Below are positions 35,975 through 46,549 of a DNA stretch of 64,000 nt, piece after piece; positions within the stretch are counted from its first letter, which is position 1, and every line of letters begins with the position of its first letter. The DNA lies in the NCBI GenBank assembly GCA_007922305.1, contig ML677351.1:17079119-17143118 (forward strand), read 5' to 3'. The notes beneath the pieces are model-generated. The model was not told the origin of the DNA and ran no database searches. It saw only the letters and a program-made list of their open reading frames with translations. The DNA is from Dermatemys mawii (lineage: Eukaryota > Chordata > Testudines > Dermatemydidae). The translations under genes were made by a program, and so were the position numbers.

Positions 35975-37440
35975 CGTCATGCAGTATCAAGTCAAATGCC
36001 ATACAGAGTTCTAAGCATATTATATCAATACTATTACACTTACCAGCCACATTTGTAATATCATAAAAAATCAACTTAACAGCATCTATTTCCCATAAAC
36101 CCACATTGATCCTTGTCAAGAAAATGCAGTGGCTGATAGAGGACTTGACTAATAAAGAATTAAAAGTAGGTACAATAATTAATGTTGATCATCATCACAC
36201 TGATAGGCCTATAATTACCTAAGTCATCCCATTTACCCTTTTGAATATTGGCACTACATTAGTTTTCTTCCTGTCTTCTAGAACTTCCTTGGTGTCCCAA
36301 GATTTATTGACAATGAACATCATCAACACACCAGCAATCTCCTTAGCCAACCCTTTTAAAAACTCTTGGATTCAAGTTATCCAGACCTCCTGATTTAAAA
36401 ATGTCTTACTTTAGTAGTTGCTATTTAACACTTTCTTGAGATATTACTGGAATGGAAGGTTTTATATGATAGGACTACTTCAGTTGTTTTCCACCCCAAA
36501 ATAGAGCAGAAATATTTATTGAACACTTCTGCTTTTTCTACATCATTATTGATAATACTATCATTTCTATCTAGTAATGGACTAATACCATTGAGGGGAC
36601 TATTTTTGTTCCTAATATATTTAGGCTCATTATTGTCCTAAACAATGCTGGCCACAAATTTTCCCTTGTCCTTTTGCTTCTCTTATCAATTTTATACAAT
36701 TTTGGCTTGAGATTTATATTCATTACTATCTACTTCCCTCTTCTTCCATGTGTTATATATTATTAGCTGCTATCACTTCCCCTTTAAACCAGGTCTTCTC
36801 TTTTTAAGCAATATGGCCTTCTTCAGCTATGGGAGTATGACTTTTGGGGAATGTAACAAAGTGTTTTAAACAACTCCCAATCATCATTCATAGTTTTCTG
36901 ATTAAATACTTCCTTACAGCTCATTTGGTTAATAACTGTTTTCTGCTTTATAAAACTGGCCCTTTTAAAGCAGTGTGTGCGCATGTGTAAATAAGCATAA
37001 TCACTAGTCTGGAATTATATCTGTTTGCACATTATACATCTGATCTAGTCATGATTACTTGAACCTAACTGCTATTAATTTTTAGTTCTGTGATCGGTTC
37101 GTCTTTATCTGTCATGGTGAGACTGAATATAGAATTCCCCCATATTGGATACATGTTTTACATTAGGAAATGGTCATCTACAATATTTAGACATTGCAAG
37201 AATGTTTTAGTACAGGCAGCATGAGACCTCCAGCATGTCACTCAAATTAAAGTTCCACATAATCACAGAGCGTTTTTTCCTCCTATATATAATGAATAGG
37301 ATGACCAGCTCCTCATGTACCTGTTTCCTAGTGTGACTTGATGGTCTGTAGCAGATACAACCTAATAATATCCATCTTGTGCTTTATCTGTTAGGGCACT
37401 GATCCATAAGCATTCGAGATCATTTTTTGTGAAAGCCCAT

Positions 37441-38284
37441 AACAGGATCTTCAGTTAACTCGTCCAAACTTCTCTACCTGAACACAGTTCTTAACTCCAA
37501 TTTTTGTCTTACCTATATTGAGGTTGAAATGCAGTCCTACTACACACATGCAACAGTATAAAATCAGGCAAATAGAAACAGATGGATTTGGTTTCTTTAA
37601 GAAATGAGGAAGCAGCAAGAAAGTCAAATGAACACAAAGCAGGGCTGTGCTCAGCATTTAGAAACCTACCTACAAAATTGTGTCTGAAAGACTTCCCCAG
37701 GGAAAAACTCTTCCCACATCTGCACTGACAATTGCAGTGTGGTTGAACCACTGTTCCCCTCTATTTCTAATATTTTTCAAGAGATGATCTAATACAGGTA
37801 CATTCAAACCACGACTAGTCATTTTGTAGGTTTGGGCTGTAATCCCAGCAGGCAAAACACAGTGCTGGATTAACTTTATTCTTTTATTTCCTCTGAGAGA
37901 AAGACATACATCAAAAATGGAGATGGAGACAAAGGGATCATAAGAAAAAATACACTTTACTATGTTTTTTTCTCCTCTCCTTTGACTTCACTTCAGTTCA
38001 GGCTACTATTGCCAGCTGGTTTTAGAGCTTTTCTTTTGGGTATCTTCTTTTTCTACTGCAGTAGCTTCTACTAGTTATGTTCTGTTGTGGCAAAGAAGAA
38101 AACCTCACCTGCACACAACCCCCCACTCTGCATTCGACAAGTCCAGCAAAATAAACATGATATAAATGAGTCCATTTCAGAGCTGAATTTAATCAGTGTT
38201 AGTCCTCAATGCTGCATATAAACAGCAACTAATAACTAAATGCAAGTCAGAGCAGAACTCAGTCTGCTGTTAACATATAGAACT
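37441..38284. other. No gene recognised
   Basis: Unique-looking. Minus frames of 61-80 codons near 37450-37855 overlap in different frames and have no recognisable domain. Confidence 0.4.
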
Positions 38285-38401
38285 TGATTCTCCACTGCCT
38301 TGCATTGTATGTAATCATGAACACCTCTGCAGTATATCTTTGTACACACATGCTTTGGTGTGATAGATGACTACACAAAATGCAAGGCAGTAGGGAATTA
38401 A
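38285..38401 (+). mobile_element. Small palindromic MITE, ctgccttgcat type
   Basis: Left arm gattctccactgccttgcat and right arm atgcaaggcagtagggaatt form an inverted repeat of about 34 bp per arm with a short centre. About 117 bp, non-coding. Confidence 0.6.
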
Positions 38402-38447
38402 GCCTGTGAACTATGGTCCATTTCTGGAGAGAAAATTCTTGTTAATG

Positions 38448-38563
38448 TCTTGAGGCCAAATTCTGTTCCCAGATAAAGTAGTGTAGATCGGAGTAACTCT
38501 ATTGAAGAGAGTGGAGTTATTCTAACGCTACCTAGTCTATTTCAGAGTAGAACTTGACCTTCA
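38448..38563 (+). mobile_element. Palindromic MITE, AGGCCAAATTCT type
   Basis: Ends aggccaaattctg and (reversed) aggtcaagttctac. The centre ggagtaactctattgaagag followed by agtggagttattct is an imperfect palindrome. The whole ~115-bp unit is nearly self-complementary. Partial relatives occur at about 39937-39990 and as short cores elsewhere. Confidence 0.65.
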
Positions 38564-38689
38564 GTCTCAGCTGAGTGACATCTAGTTAGCTAAAGATTCC
38601 CACAAGTTTAATTGGCTTCTCAGGGTCAAAGCTAACTAAGTACCATCTTCAAATTCTCTCACAAATAGTTTTATTAAATATTTATTTTG

Positions 38690-38885
38690 TAACTAGCAGT
38701 GCCACCAGCAGCTAGTACTGGTATGTGCTAAGTATGGAAGTAAACATAGTAAGAGATAGCCTCTGCACTGAAGAGTTTACAGTGTCAGTAGACAAATTGG
38801 AGAAAGAGTGTGAAAAACATGCTATTCTCATTTTACAGAGGGAAAATTGAGACACGATTGCCTTAGTTCCAGTCAAGTGCTTTAA
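38690..38885 (-). mobile_element. CORE-SINE-like remnant, minus strand
   Basis: Resembles the 22605-22886 element: 'gtatgtgctaagtatggaag', then a 'agtttacagtgtcagtagac' segment, then 'ttttacagagggaaaattga' which is the reversed core region. The tRNA head is not recognisable. Heavily diverged. Confidence 0.45.
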
Positions 38886-40019
38886 CCTTTAATCACAGAT
38901 ATGACTCATGTCCAAAAGGCTAAACAGGCAGCTAGAGTCTGATCTTATTTACACGGGTGCAAATGTGGAGAGTGAATCCAAAAGTCACTTTAGATACACA
39001 CAAGTAACAACCTATTCCAGTATGGCTATTGCCTAAGAAAGGACTCCCATATTTCACCTGACTCCTGGGTTGCATAATGAAGGTACAAAGCCATTTGACC
39101 ACCTACTCTAAGTGTCCAGCTCAGTAATTTCCATAAAATCAATAATCTGTATTAAAAATATAGTTTTGCCCTTGCTTATGACTGTCACTTCATTAGTAAA
39201 GCCATTGACTTGGCAAGCTTGGATCTGGAAGTCACATTGTGGGGAGTGAGGTGTGGCATTAAACAATACAGTTTGAGCAGTTTTAGAATAACCCAAGCAG
39301 AACGTTTCCCAGGCTGGAATTCAGAAATTATCAGGTATTTTAGTTTAACAACCCTGCAGCATTTGTCAGGGCAGTCATCAAAACTCCCTCACCTCCCCCA
39401 CCATCATCTTTTTATAACCTGTTAAAATAACACTGTCTACAATTACAGGGACATTTGTTATGCATGATATAATAGACTGCAAATATAAAAAGGCATTATC
39501 ATTATTTTTGTCCTTTGTTCTTCCAGGCCAGAATATTGCATAGTTCTTTACTTTGACATTTATTGCTTTTAGATTGGTAATAGAATGGTTTGTGTTGCTC
39601 ATTATCTTGAATGATGATAATATTAGAGGTTGGGGAGCCTGAGTTCCCTGTTAAGTAAAGTAAAGGCTTCTTATAATTTAGCAAAGGTTATTACTGGACA
39701 ATTACCCACAATACAATTCAAGTATAATAAACTTTAGCCATAGTTACTTTTAAATGCCACATTGGTAGTATGGTTTCTAGGAAACTTTACAGAGAGATTC
39801 ATGTTGTATATCATTTTTTCAGGGCTGACTGATGGGTGTCTATAGAGCAAAGGTCTTGTTCAGAGAAACTTCCAGTGACCTGAGAGTTTACCTACATAAG
39901 TACCGAGGGAAAAAATGAATCATGAACCCGTTTGCAGTAACTCCATTGAATCCAATGGCATTAATCTGGATTTATACTGGAGTAAACCCCTTTGGGGTTA
40001 GAACATACCACCTTTTAAA
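38886..40019. other. No gene; partial palindromic element
   Basis: Unique-looking except for 39937-39990 (cagtaactccattgaatcca followed by tggcattaatctgg), a half copy of the palindromic MITE at 38448. Confidence 0.45.
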
Positions 40020-40930
40020 CACCATCCTGAGGCAGAGGAAGTGCTGTTTTTTTCCAGGGTGAAAGAGAGTGGAGAGAGAGGGAGTGATGGGGCAGGAGGG
40101 CTGATGGCCTACAGTGAGCAGACCCTCCCATAGTGGTGCAGCCAAGAACCAGTCCAGGAGGGATGTCCAAGGACAGGAGCTAGGAGGAGCGCTTGCGAGG
40201 GAGGAATCATCTGAGAAGCCAGACCCAGTATCACTGTGACTTAGAGCTGTATAGGCCCGTGAGTACTGGGACTTGTGACTTTGCTTTAGGAATAAGGGAA
40301 GCTGTGCTTAGTTAAGTGAGGAGGTTGTGTCTCTGTGTGTGTGTTTTGCAGAGAACGGCAGCAGAGAGCACCAGAGGAGTTTATTGTGGAAGTTTATAGG
40401 CACCAAAGATAACCAGGAGCACCCAAGACTCATTGCTGGACTGGACCTCTGCCCAGTTTTCTGAATGCTGAGTTTACACACAGTGCTCAACAGCTGTCCT
40501 TTCATATTGTGATACCAGTGGCCCCATGGATTCATGTATCCAGTGGAACCCTGCTTTACTACTCCCCCATCTTCTTCATACCTCCTGAGAAACTACACCC
40601 CATATTCTTCATAGAGATGTTATGATATGAATATGGGATAACTAAGATGTATTTTATGCAGGTCTCTGTGCAGTGCAAGACAACACAGTTTGGGGTTTAT
40701 ATTCAGTGGTGATGTGCACATGAGTGCTGGGCAATCCCCTAGCTGAGTCTTCCCATGCAGAGCTGATTTCAGTGTCTGTATCTTTCTGTAGATGGGTCCC
40801 TACATGTGTATGTGCTGGAGGAGGCTTGAGGGCCTGGCTAAGCAGACCAGGGTGAGAGAAGCCCAGGTGGAAGGGGTGGGCTCAGTGGTACCCCAGTACA
40901 TCAGATGGCATCCTGGCAGGGGGTGGGAGG
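40020..40930 (+). repeat. Unclassified interspersed repeat-like block
   Basis: Two stretches (about 40020-40560 and 40690-40930) are GC-richer than the surroundings and read like sequence repeated in turtle genomes, for example 'gagaagccagacccagtatc' and 'tgctggaggaggcttgaggg'. I have no boundary, TIR or coding motif, so this rests on recollection and composition. An LTR-type element is possible. Confidence 0.3.
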
Positions 40931-40997
40931 AATGTAACCCATCACACATCCTTCTTTAAATAAATATTTCTATTTCCTATATTCCTTATACTATTCC

Positions 40998-41070
40998 ATA
41001 AGTATATATGTATAATACTATACTATATATATATATATATAAGTATATATGTATAATACTATAATACTAT
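40998..41070 (+). repeat. (TA)n microsatellite with duplicated flank
   Basis: A (TA)n run at 41023-41040 lies between two direct copies of ataagtatatatgtataata (starting 40998 and 41039), giving a 41-bp unit present twice. Likely replication slippage. Confidence 0.8.
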
Positions 41071-42484
41071 ACTGTGTCCAGTATTCCAGTGTCCATATGT
41101 TTAAACTCTAGGCAGGTTCAGCAAATGCCCTGTGATAGAAGGGCATTTCCCTGCTGCGTTCCTGTGTGTGCTTTTTCTTGACCGCAGCCAGTGGCAGGGA
41201 AGGACTCTATATTAGCCACATCGGTGCTACAGTTACACTGGTAAAGAATATAATGTAGCCCAGGACATTTCTATTGTCTTTTTTATAGCAGGAGATATTC
41301 TAAAATTCAGCTTTTTAAGATCTTGAATAAATAGAGTAGCAGGGAGTAAATATTAGTGAAATTCAGAGCCAGATTTGGTTTCTCCCTCCTTTAAAAGAGG
41401 TTGAACGAAAACCTGAAACTGAACAATACAAAATTTTGGACCACATCCAAGAAGTGCTTCATGCTCAGAAAGCCCACTAGGAACCCATTTCAACATTGAT
41501 TTCACTGGGGGTGTTTCACTGAGGCAACTTGCTTGAACAGGTCTCTTCTGGGATTCAAAATTCTATGCAACACGAATCTTTCTGTACATATAAACTTTGC
41601 ATTTCAGTCCATTCCTAGAGTAGGTCTGAATACATTTGTATTCACACATACCATTTTTTAATTGAGGTTTCCTTTCCATTTGGTACTCTCCTTTGCCTGC
41701 AGCCATTTATGTTCAATCGACGTTCATAAGTTCATTTCTTTTGCAGCAGCACTGGCCACGTAACAGTAGCTAGAAATATTTTCCCCATGAATCGTGGTAG
41801 AGTGACTTTTGCAATTTGCACACGCTTGTATTCAATTTCAATCCAATTTTCATTGACAATTTTCTCTCTGGAGTTTTCTTGCACCTGTATTTTTAAGCTA
41901 TAGCAGTGGTTCAGAGTCAAAGCTGCTTGTAAACTTTATGATGTACCCTACATTATTAGAGTCTGTCAGTAATGCAAGATGGAAAAACTTGAAATTCTAA
42001 ATACAGCTGCACTTGTCAGAGTTACGGTTTTATGAAACAGATGTTCTAATATTAAAAAAATATAATTGTTATGGAAATTGGCTCAAAGCATTAAGTACAT
42101 TTTTTCTAACTAAGAAACTTACTGTACCATATATGACCTGTTAGGTCACCTGGTTCATCTCTGGTGATGATAAATAACTAATAGTGTGACAGCTCCATTC
42201 AGGATACACTAGACAAGGAATAGTTAGCCAGCACAGATGGAGCAGCTAACATACCTGTGACCTGTTTGCTTTGAAGAAAAAATAAGCAGTAAACCAAGAT
42301 GATGTAGCACTATATTGTGCTAGAGGTGCTCAGCAGATGTTCGAGGAAAATAACCACATGATCATTGCTGTCAATGTGTCTGAAATTGTAATTCATGCAA
42401 GGGTGTGGATGGAACATGTGCCCTGTTGAATCGTATGCTCAGCATAGGATCAATTGATTTCTCACTGAAGTCAATGGCAGTCTT
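41071..42484. other. No gene recognised
   Basis: Unique-looking AT-rich sequence without TIR, LTR or coding signal. Confidence 0.4.
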
Positions 42485-42744
42485 CCCCAGACCAGTGGTT
42501 GTCAAAGTGGGGTACGCGCACCCCTGGGGGGGTGCATGAGACCCTGCCGCCGCCGCTGCTGAATCCTCCCAGGAGACCGCCGAATGCGGCGGTCTATTTT
42601 TGTACCACCAAACTGCCGCTGCAGAAAGTGAAAGCTTTCTGTTCAGCGGCCTTTCGGTGGACATACCCCCGGGGGGCAGCGAGCGGATGCCACTCCGTGG
42701 ACAGGGGCCATGGCCTAAAATGTTTGAGGACCACTGCCCTAGAC
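42485..42744 (+). mobile_element. hAT MITE (244 bp), CpG-rich, with 8-bp target duplication
   Basis: The element spans 42493-42736. Left end CAGTGGTTGTCAAAG; right end reversed CAGTGGTCCTCAAAC (12 of the first 14 agree). The flanks ccccagac and ccctagac match at 7 of 8. The interior is unusually CpG-rich (gccgccgccgct, cgaatgcggcgg) and contains ggtggacatacccccg, shared with the MITE inside the fold-back hAT (cagtggacataccctcg). The ORFs across it (97 and 109 codons) are artefacts. Confidence 0.85.
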
Positions 42745-45447
42745 TTCAGTGAGAATTGGATAGGGCTCCAGGTGTGTAGACAGCAACTGCACAGGGTGGT
42801 TCAAAAAACTTTATGCTTAGCACAGTGACTGTGCCTGCACCAATGCCCCCTTTAGCATGGGTGCACAGCACAAAGAGGTATGTCTGAGGCAGGTGTGACA
42901 TGGCTATTGCAATGGTGGTGGTATTCATGTTTAGCAGGTATGGGCTATGAAAATCCATATGCCTGTAAGATGCTGAAGAACATCTGGTGTTGTGTGGTTC
43001 CACCACTGATCTCTCTAGATAATGATTCATGGTCAAACATACTGCTGAGTAGCTGCTGCACCTACCACAATAAAGAGGAGGCTTAATTTTCAATGCTGAT
43101 GAGAAAACTTAGACACACACCTTCCAATGTGAAGCAACCAGAGATAAGGATATGACCTGTTTAGTTGTATATTGGAATATGAGGGGCTATAAATTCTTAA
43201 CCCCAAGAAGCTGGACAGTTCCAATATTGTCACACTGATCTCGAAAGAAAATGTATCACTAGCATCACAAAGGGGTAAATTATGTACTGTAATGCTGATC
43301 TTTTACCAAAATGTTTGCATGATTGTTCTACAGTTGATGTTAATATGATCCTTTTAAACTAAAAGGGTTTTCAGTTTTTAACATTTGCTTTTAGAAGCTC
43401 TGCATAGCCCAACAACAGCCTCTCAAAACTGACAATTTATTATGTATACTCATTTTATTATTCAACAATGGAAAGATTTTTCATAATTCTAATAGTTGTA
43501 AATTAAAAATGCTCTATAATGTTTTAATACTTAGGCTTCTTAATGAGGACCAACTGAGTAAGTGAAATTCACTTGCAGAGGGCCTGTACTAGACCCTTTG
43601 CACCAATTAAGACTGTAGCCATAAATCTTTGGCAGCAGCATGCAGCCCGAATTTTGTTTTGTTGCTACAAGTTGCAGGTGCAATCTGTGCCCTAGATGTC
43701 TAGCTACATTATGTGTGAGTGTAATCAGATGTCTAAATAATCTAAGATGTACCTGTCATTGCTTGTTTACAAGCTGCAGAAACAAAATGGGAGGTAGGAT
43801 AAAGACTGGTCAAAACATAACTCACTACATGCCTCATGCCATTGTACACCGACAGTAGGAAAAAAATGGGAAAGAGGGAGAAAATGTCAGGTATAAAGTA
43901 GACTTTAATGTGGAAATATGAGCGGAGGAGATAACAGAAGAGCAGGCAGTGATCAGAAAACACTATCACTGCAACTGCTGCAAAATTTTGAGTGCAAAAA
44001 ACCCCCTCATCCATTATTGCGCACCATACGAGTATCTTTATTGTACTTTCAAGTACCCAGCCCTACTACATACTTTAATAGCTGCCCTTACCACCAAACC
44101 CACCAATGTGTAAAAGTATGTTAGTTTTTACCCCTCCCCTGCTTCTAGTAGCCTCCTGTTCACCTAGCAAAGCTGTCACACTTTTTAAATAGAAAAATGA
44201 GCGTGTTTCTCAAGTGCACTTTTCTAGTTTTGCTTAAAGGCAGGTGCAATCTTACATGTATTATACTGGCCTTCAGCACAGGACTTTCACTTCATTCAAA
44301 CATTGTTATTCTTTGTTTTTATTTTTATTTTTCTAATGTATCAATATCTATATGAACATCTCACTTTGGAATACGGTATTTCCTCAATTCTTCATCCCCC
44401 AAACAATCCACAATTTAGAAGTGCACTGACAGACATTGGCAATGCTGGAAGAATGAATTCACCCTCACTGAAGCTGTTGTTTCTTCAAGTGCTTTTTACG
44501 GGGCGTAGGATTTGTAATTTGGAAATGAAAGGCAATGCTGCATTGAAGCAGGGTGAGAGTATGTACATTATATGAAAACAATCTTCTAAAACCCTTATGA
44601 TGCCCAATTGTTGAAGGCCTGGTGTCCTTCCTCCCCAGTCAACTGCTGGGACCAAGGATAGTACTTGCAGTCCGCAGATTCCATGCCAGGCAACACTATT
44701 GGGAACTGCAATACTGTTAGGCTCAATCCTTTATTTTTCCTAATTATTACTCCCTGTAAAGCTATTCACAGTCCACAGAACTGAAATCATGTTTGGTGAC
44801 ATTTGCCCCACCATGTATATTTCTCAAGGACTACACTTGTGTTTTCTGGGCATTCAGTGAGTGGAGAGTGACCTTTGAGCTGTTATCCAACAAGTGAGGA
44901 TGCAGAAGTCAGCTCTCTTAAGTAACAGCACATACAGCAGCAGGAGCATCATTGCTCCTAACAACCAGCTCAAGTATGGTGGTACATTGTTTCTGTTTTC
45001 TACTTTCAGAAAAATGCCTTCTGAGGTAACAGTTTAGGATGTCTACAGAAGGTTGTCCCATCCACCTACCTAGTTAGTGCTGGTACTATAATTTGTACCC
45101 CTTTTGTAAAAATGTAAACATTGTTACAGTTTTTGCATATTTCTTTTTTGCCCAAAGAACAGTTTACTATATGAAAGAAGTTGAGAGTACAACTGCGGGC
45201 CTGATCCGTCAAAGATTGATTTTAGAGAAGAAAGCACGTTGGGATCATCCCTCAGTTAGTACTTGAACGTAAAACATCCAAACAAAATGCAGGAAGTGGT
45301 AGAACAGTGGCTCGGGAATAGGCGGTTGTCTTTTCTCAAAGTTCCTAATGAACCACTAGCCCTAGCATGGTATTAAGGAACGTTATGCAGGTGCCACTAT
45401 CAGATTAGAAGTAAATTCACAGTTATTCCAGACTGGTATTTGGCTCA
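42745..45447. other. No gene recognised
   Basis: Unique-looking. Frames of 68-115 codons near 42750-44575 lack recognisable domains. Confidence 0.4.
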
Positions 45448-45850
45448 CAAAATTCATAGCTTTTAAGGCCAGAGTGGGCCATCTTGATCATCTACTCTGA
45501 CCTCCTGCATAATACAGGCCACAGAATTTCACTCAGCACTTTCTGCATCAAGCTTATAACTTTTGTTTGAACTGCAGCTTATCTTTTAGAAAGATATTCA
45601 ATCTTAATTTAGAGACTTAAAGTAGTGGAGAGTCCTCTATAGCCCCAGGTAAGTTTTTCCAATGCTTAATGGTTAATTACTCTCACTATTAAAGATGTGT
45701 TCTTATTTTTAGTCTGGAAGCTGAAGCTATACAAAACTCAACCATGGTGACCTTCTCCATTAAAAATGTAGGTGGCAGTCATTATCTACTCTAGAAACTA
45801 GATCCTGTAAGTCAGCATGGCCTTTCCTCGTCTGACAGCAGTATGCCATT
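45448..45850 (-). mobile_element. CR1 LINE 3' fragment, minus strand
   Basis: The terminus is at the left (attcatagcttttaaggcca); the minus strand reads the CR1 3' UTR and end of ORF2, including plus-strand phrases 'ttttagaaagatattcaatc' and 'ttaattactctcactattaa'. Same 3'-end type as 2050-2307. 5' truncated, no open frame. Confidence 0.8.
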
Positions 45851-46173
45851 TTACTTCAGTTGATAATTTGGCCCTCATCCACTGCTTACAAGATAAATGC
45901 AAAAATTATGTGAAAACTATTAAATGCACTGCTAGAAACTTAAAAACAAAGTAAACTTCTAGTTTTGTCTTAGAGTTTGTATCTCCAAAATATTAATAAA
46001 GAATGGCTCTAACAGATAAATTTAATTACACAATACAGGGTAAAACAGGAAGCACATCCAAATCCACATTTTTCCAAGAGGGAGCAAGAGCAGCTACAAA
46101 TGAGGATCGCACCCAAAGAGAGATAAGAGTTGCTTCATTAGAAATGACTTAGATCAGATAATAACAAGCTAAG

Positions 46174-46549
46174 ATATAAGCGAGGGGTGGCCAAACCATG
46201 ATTTGCAAACTGCATGCGGCTCTTTTACAGCTAAAGTGCAGCTTGTGGCGCTTCCCCACCCCATTCTCCACCTGGGGTGTGAGGGATGCTCAGGGCTGGA
46301 TTGTGGGGCTAGGGGCTTCTACCCAGTGGGGATGGGGGCTAGGGGATTCAGATCTGCAGGAAGTGCTTGCCAGGGCACAGGGCTTCAGCCCCACTTTTGC
46401 TGAAGCCCCAAGTACTGGCAGGCACCTCCCATGGGGCTGAAGCCCAGAGCCACCGGAAGCCGCGAGCAGGTGCACTTGGCTCCCGAACTTCTGTAGATTG
46501 TCTTAAGTGGCTCAGAGGATCAGCAAGTTTGGCCAACCCTGATATAAGC
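46174..46549 (+). mobile_element. hAT MITE (360 bp) with perfect 8-bp target duplication
   Basis: The element spans 46182-46541. Left gaggggtggccaaac and right reversed cagggttggccaaac give the TIR. The flanks are identical: atataagc at 46174-46181 and 46542-46549. The interior is GC-rich with a repeated 'ggcttcagccccacttttgc / tggggctgaagccc' inverted pair. The 60-80 codon ORFs inside are composition artefacts. Confidence 0.9.

Larger units (their letters stand above)
33265..37440 (-). mobile_element. Old CR1 LINE split by a solo LTR and a younger CR1
   Basis: About 2.5 kb of CR1 on the minus strand in three pieces: 33265-33669, 34098-34726 and 35975-37440. Fragment 2 encodes (minus) KWIKSCLNDRTQNVIVNG and VLQGLVLGPTLINIFINDLE, the RT palm region. 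Fragment 3 continues towards the N-terminal half of ORF2. Removing the inserts restores continuity: ...gaaccctct joins ccaatttatcaac, and ...tcaaaatg joins tcatgcagtatcaag. Many stops and indels mark it as the oldest layer. Confidence 0.85.

Noticed and set aside
42371..42828. ORFs of 97 and 109 codons and a CpG-island-like block
   Set aside because: The CpG-rich block is exactly the 244-bp hAT MITE with a target duplication, not a promoter.
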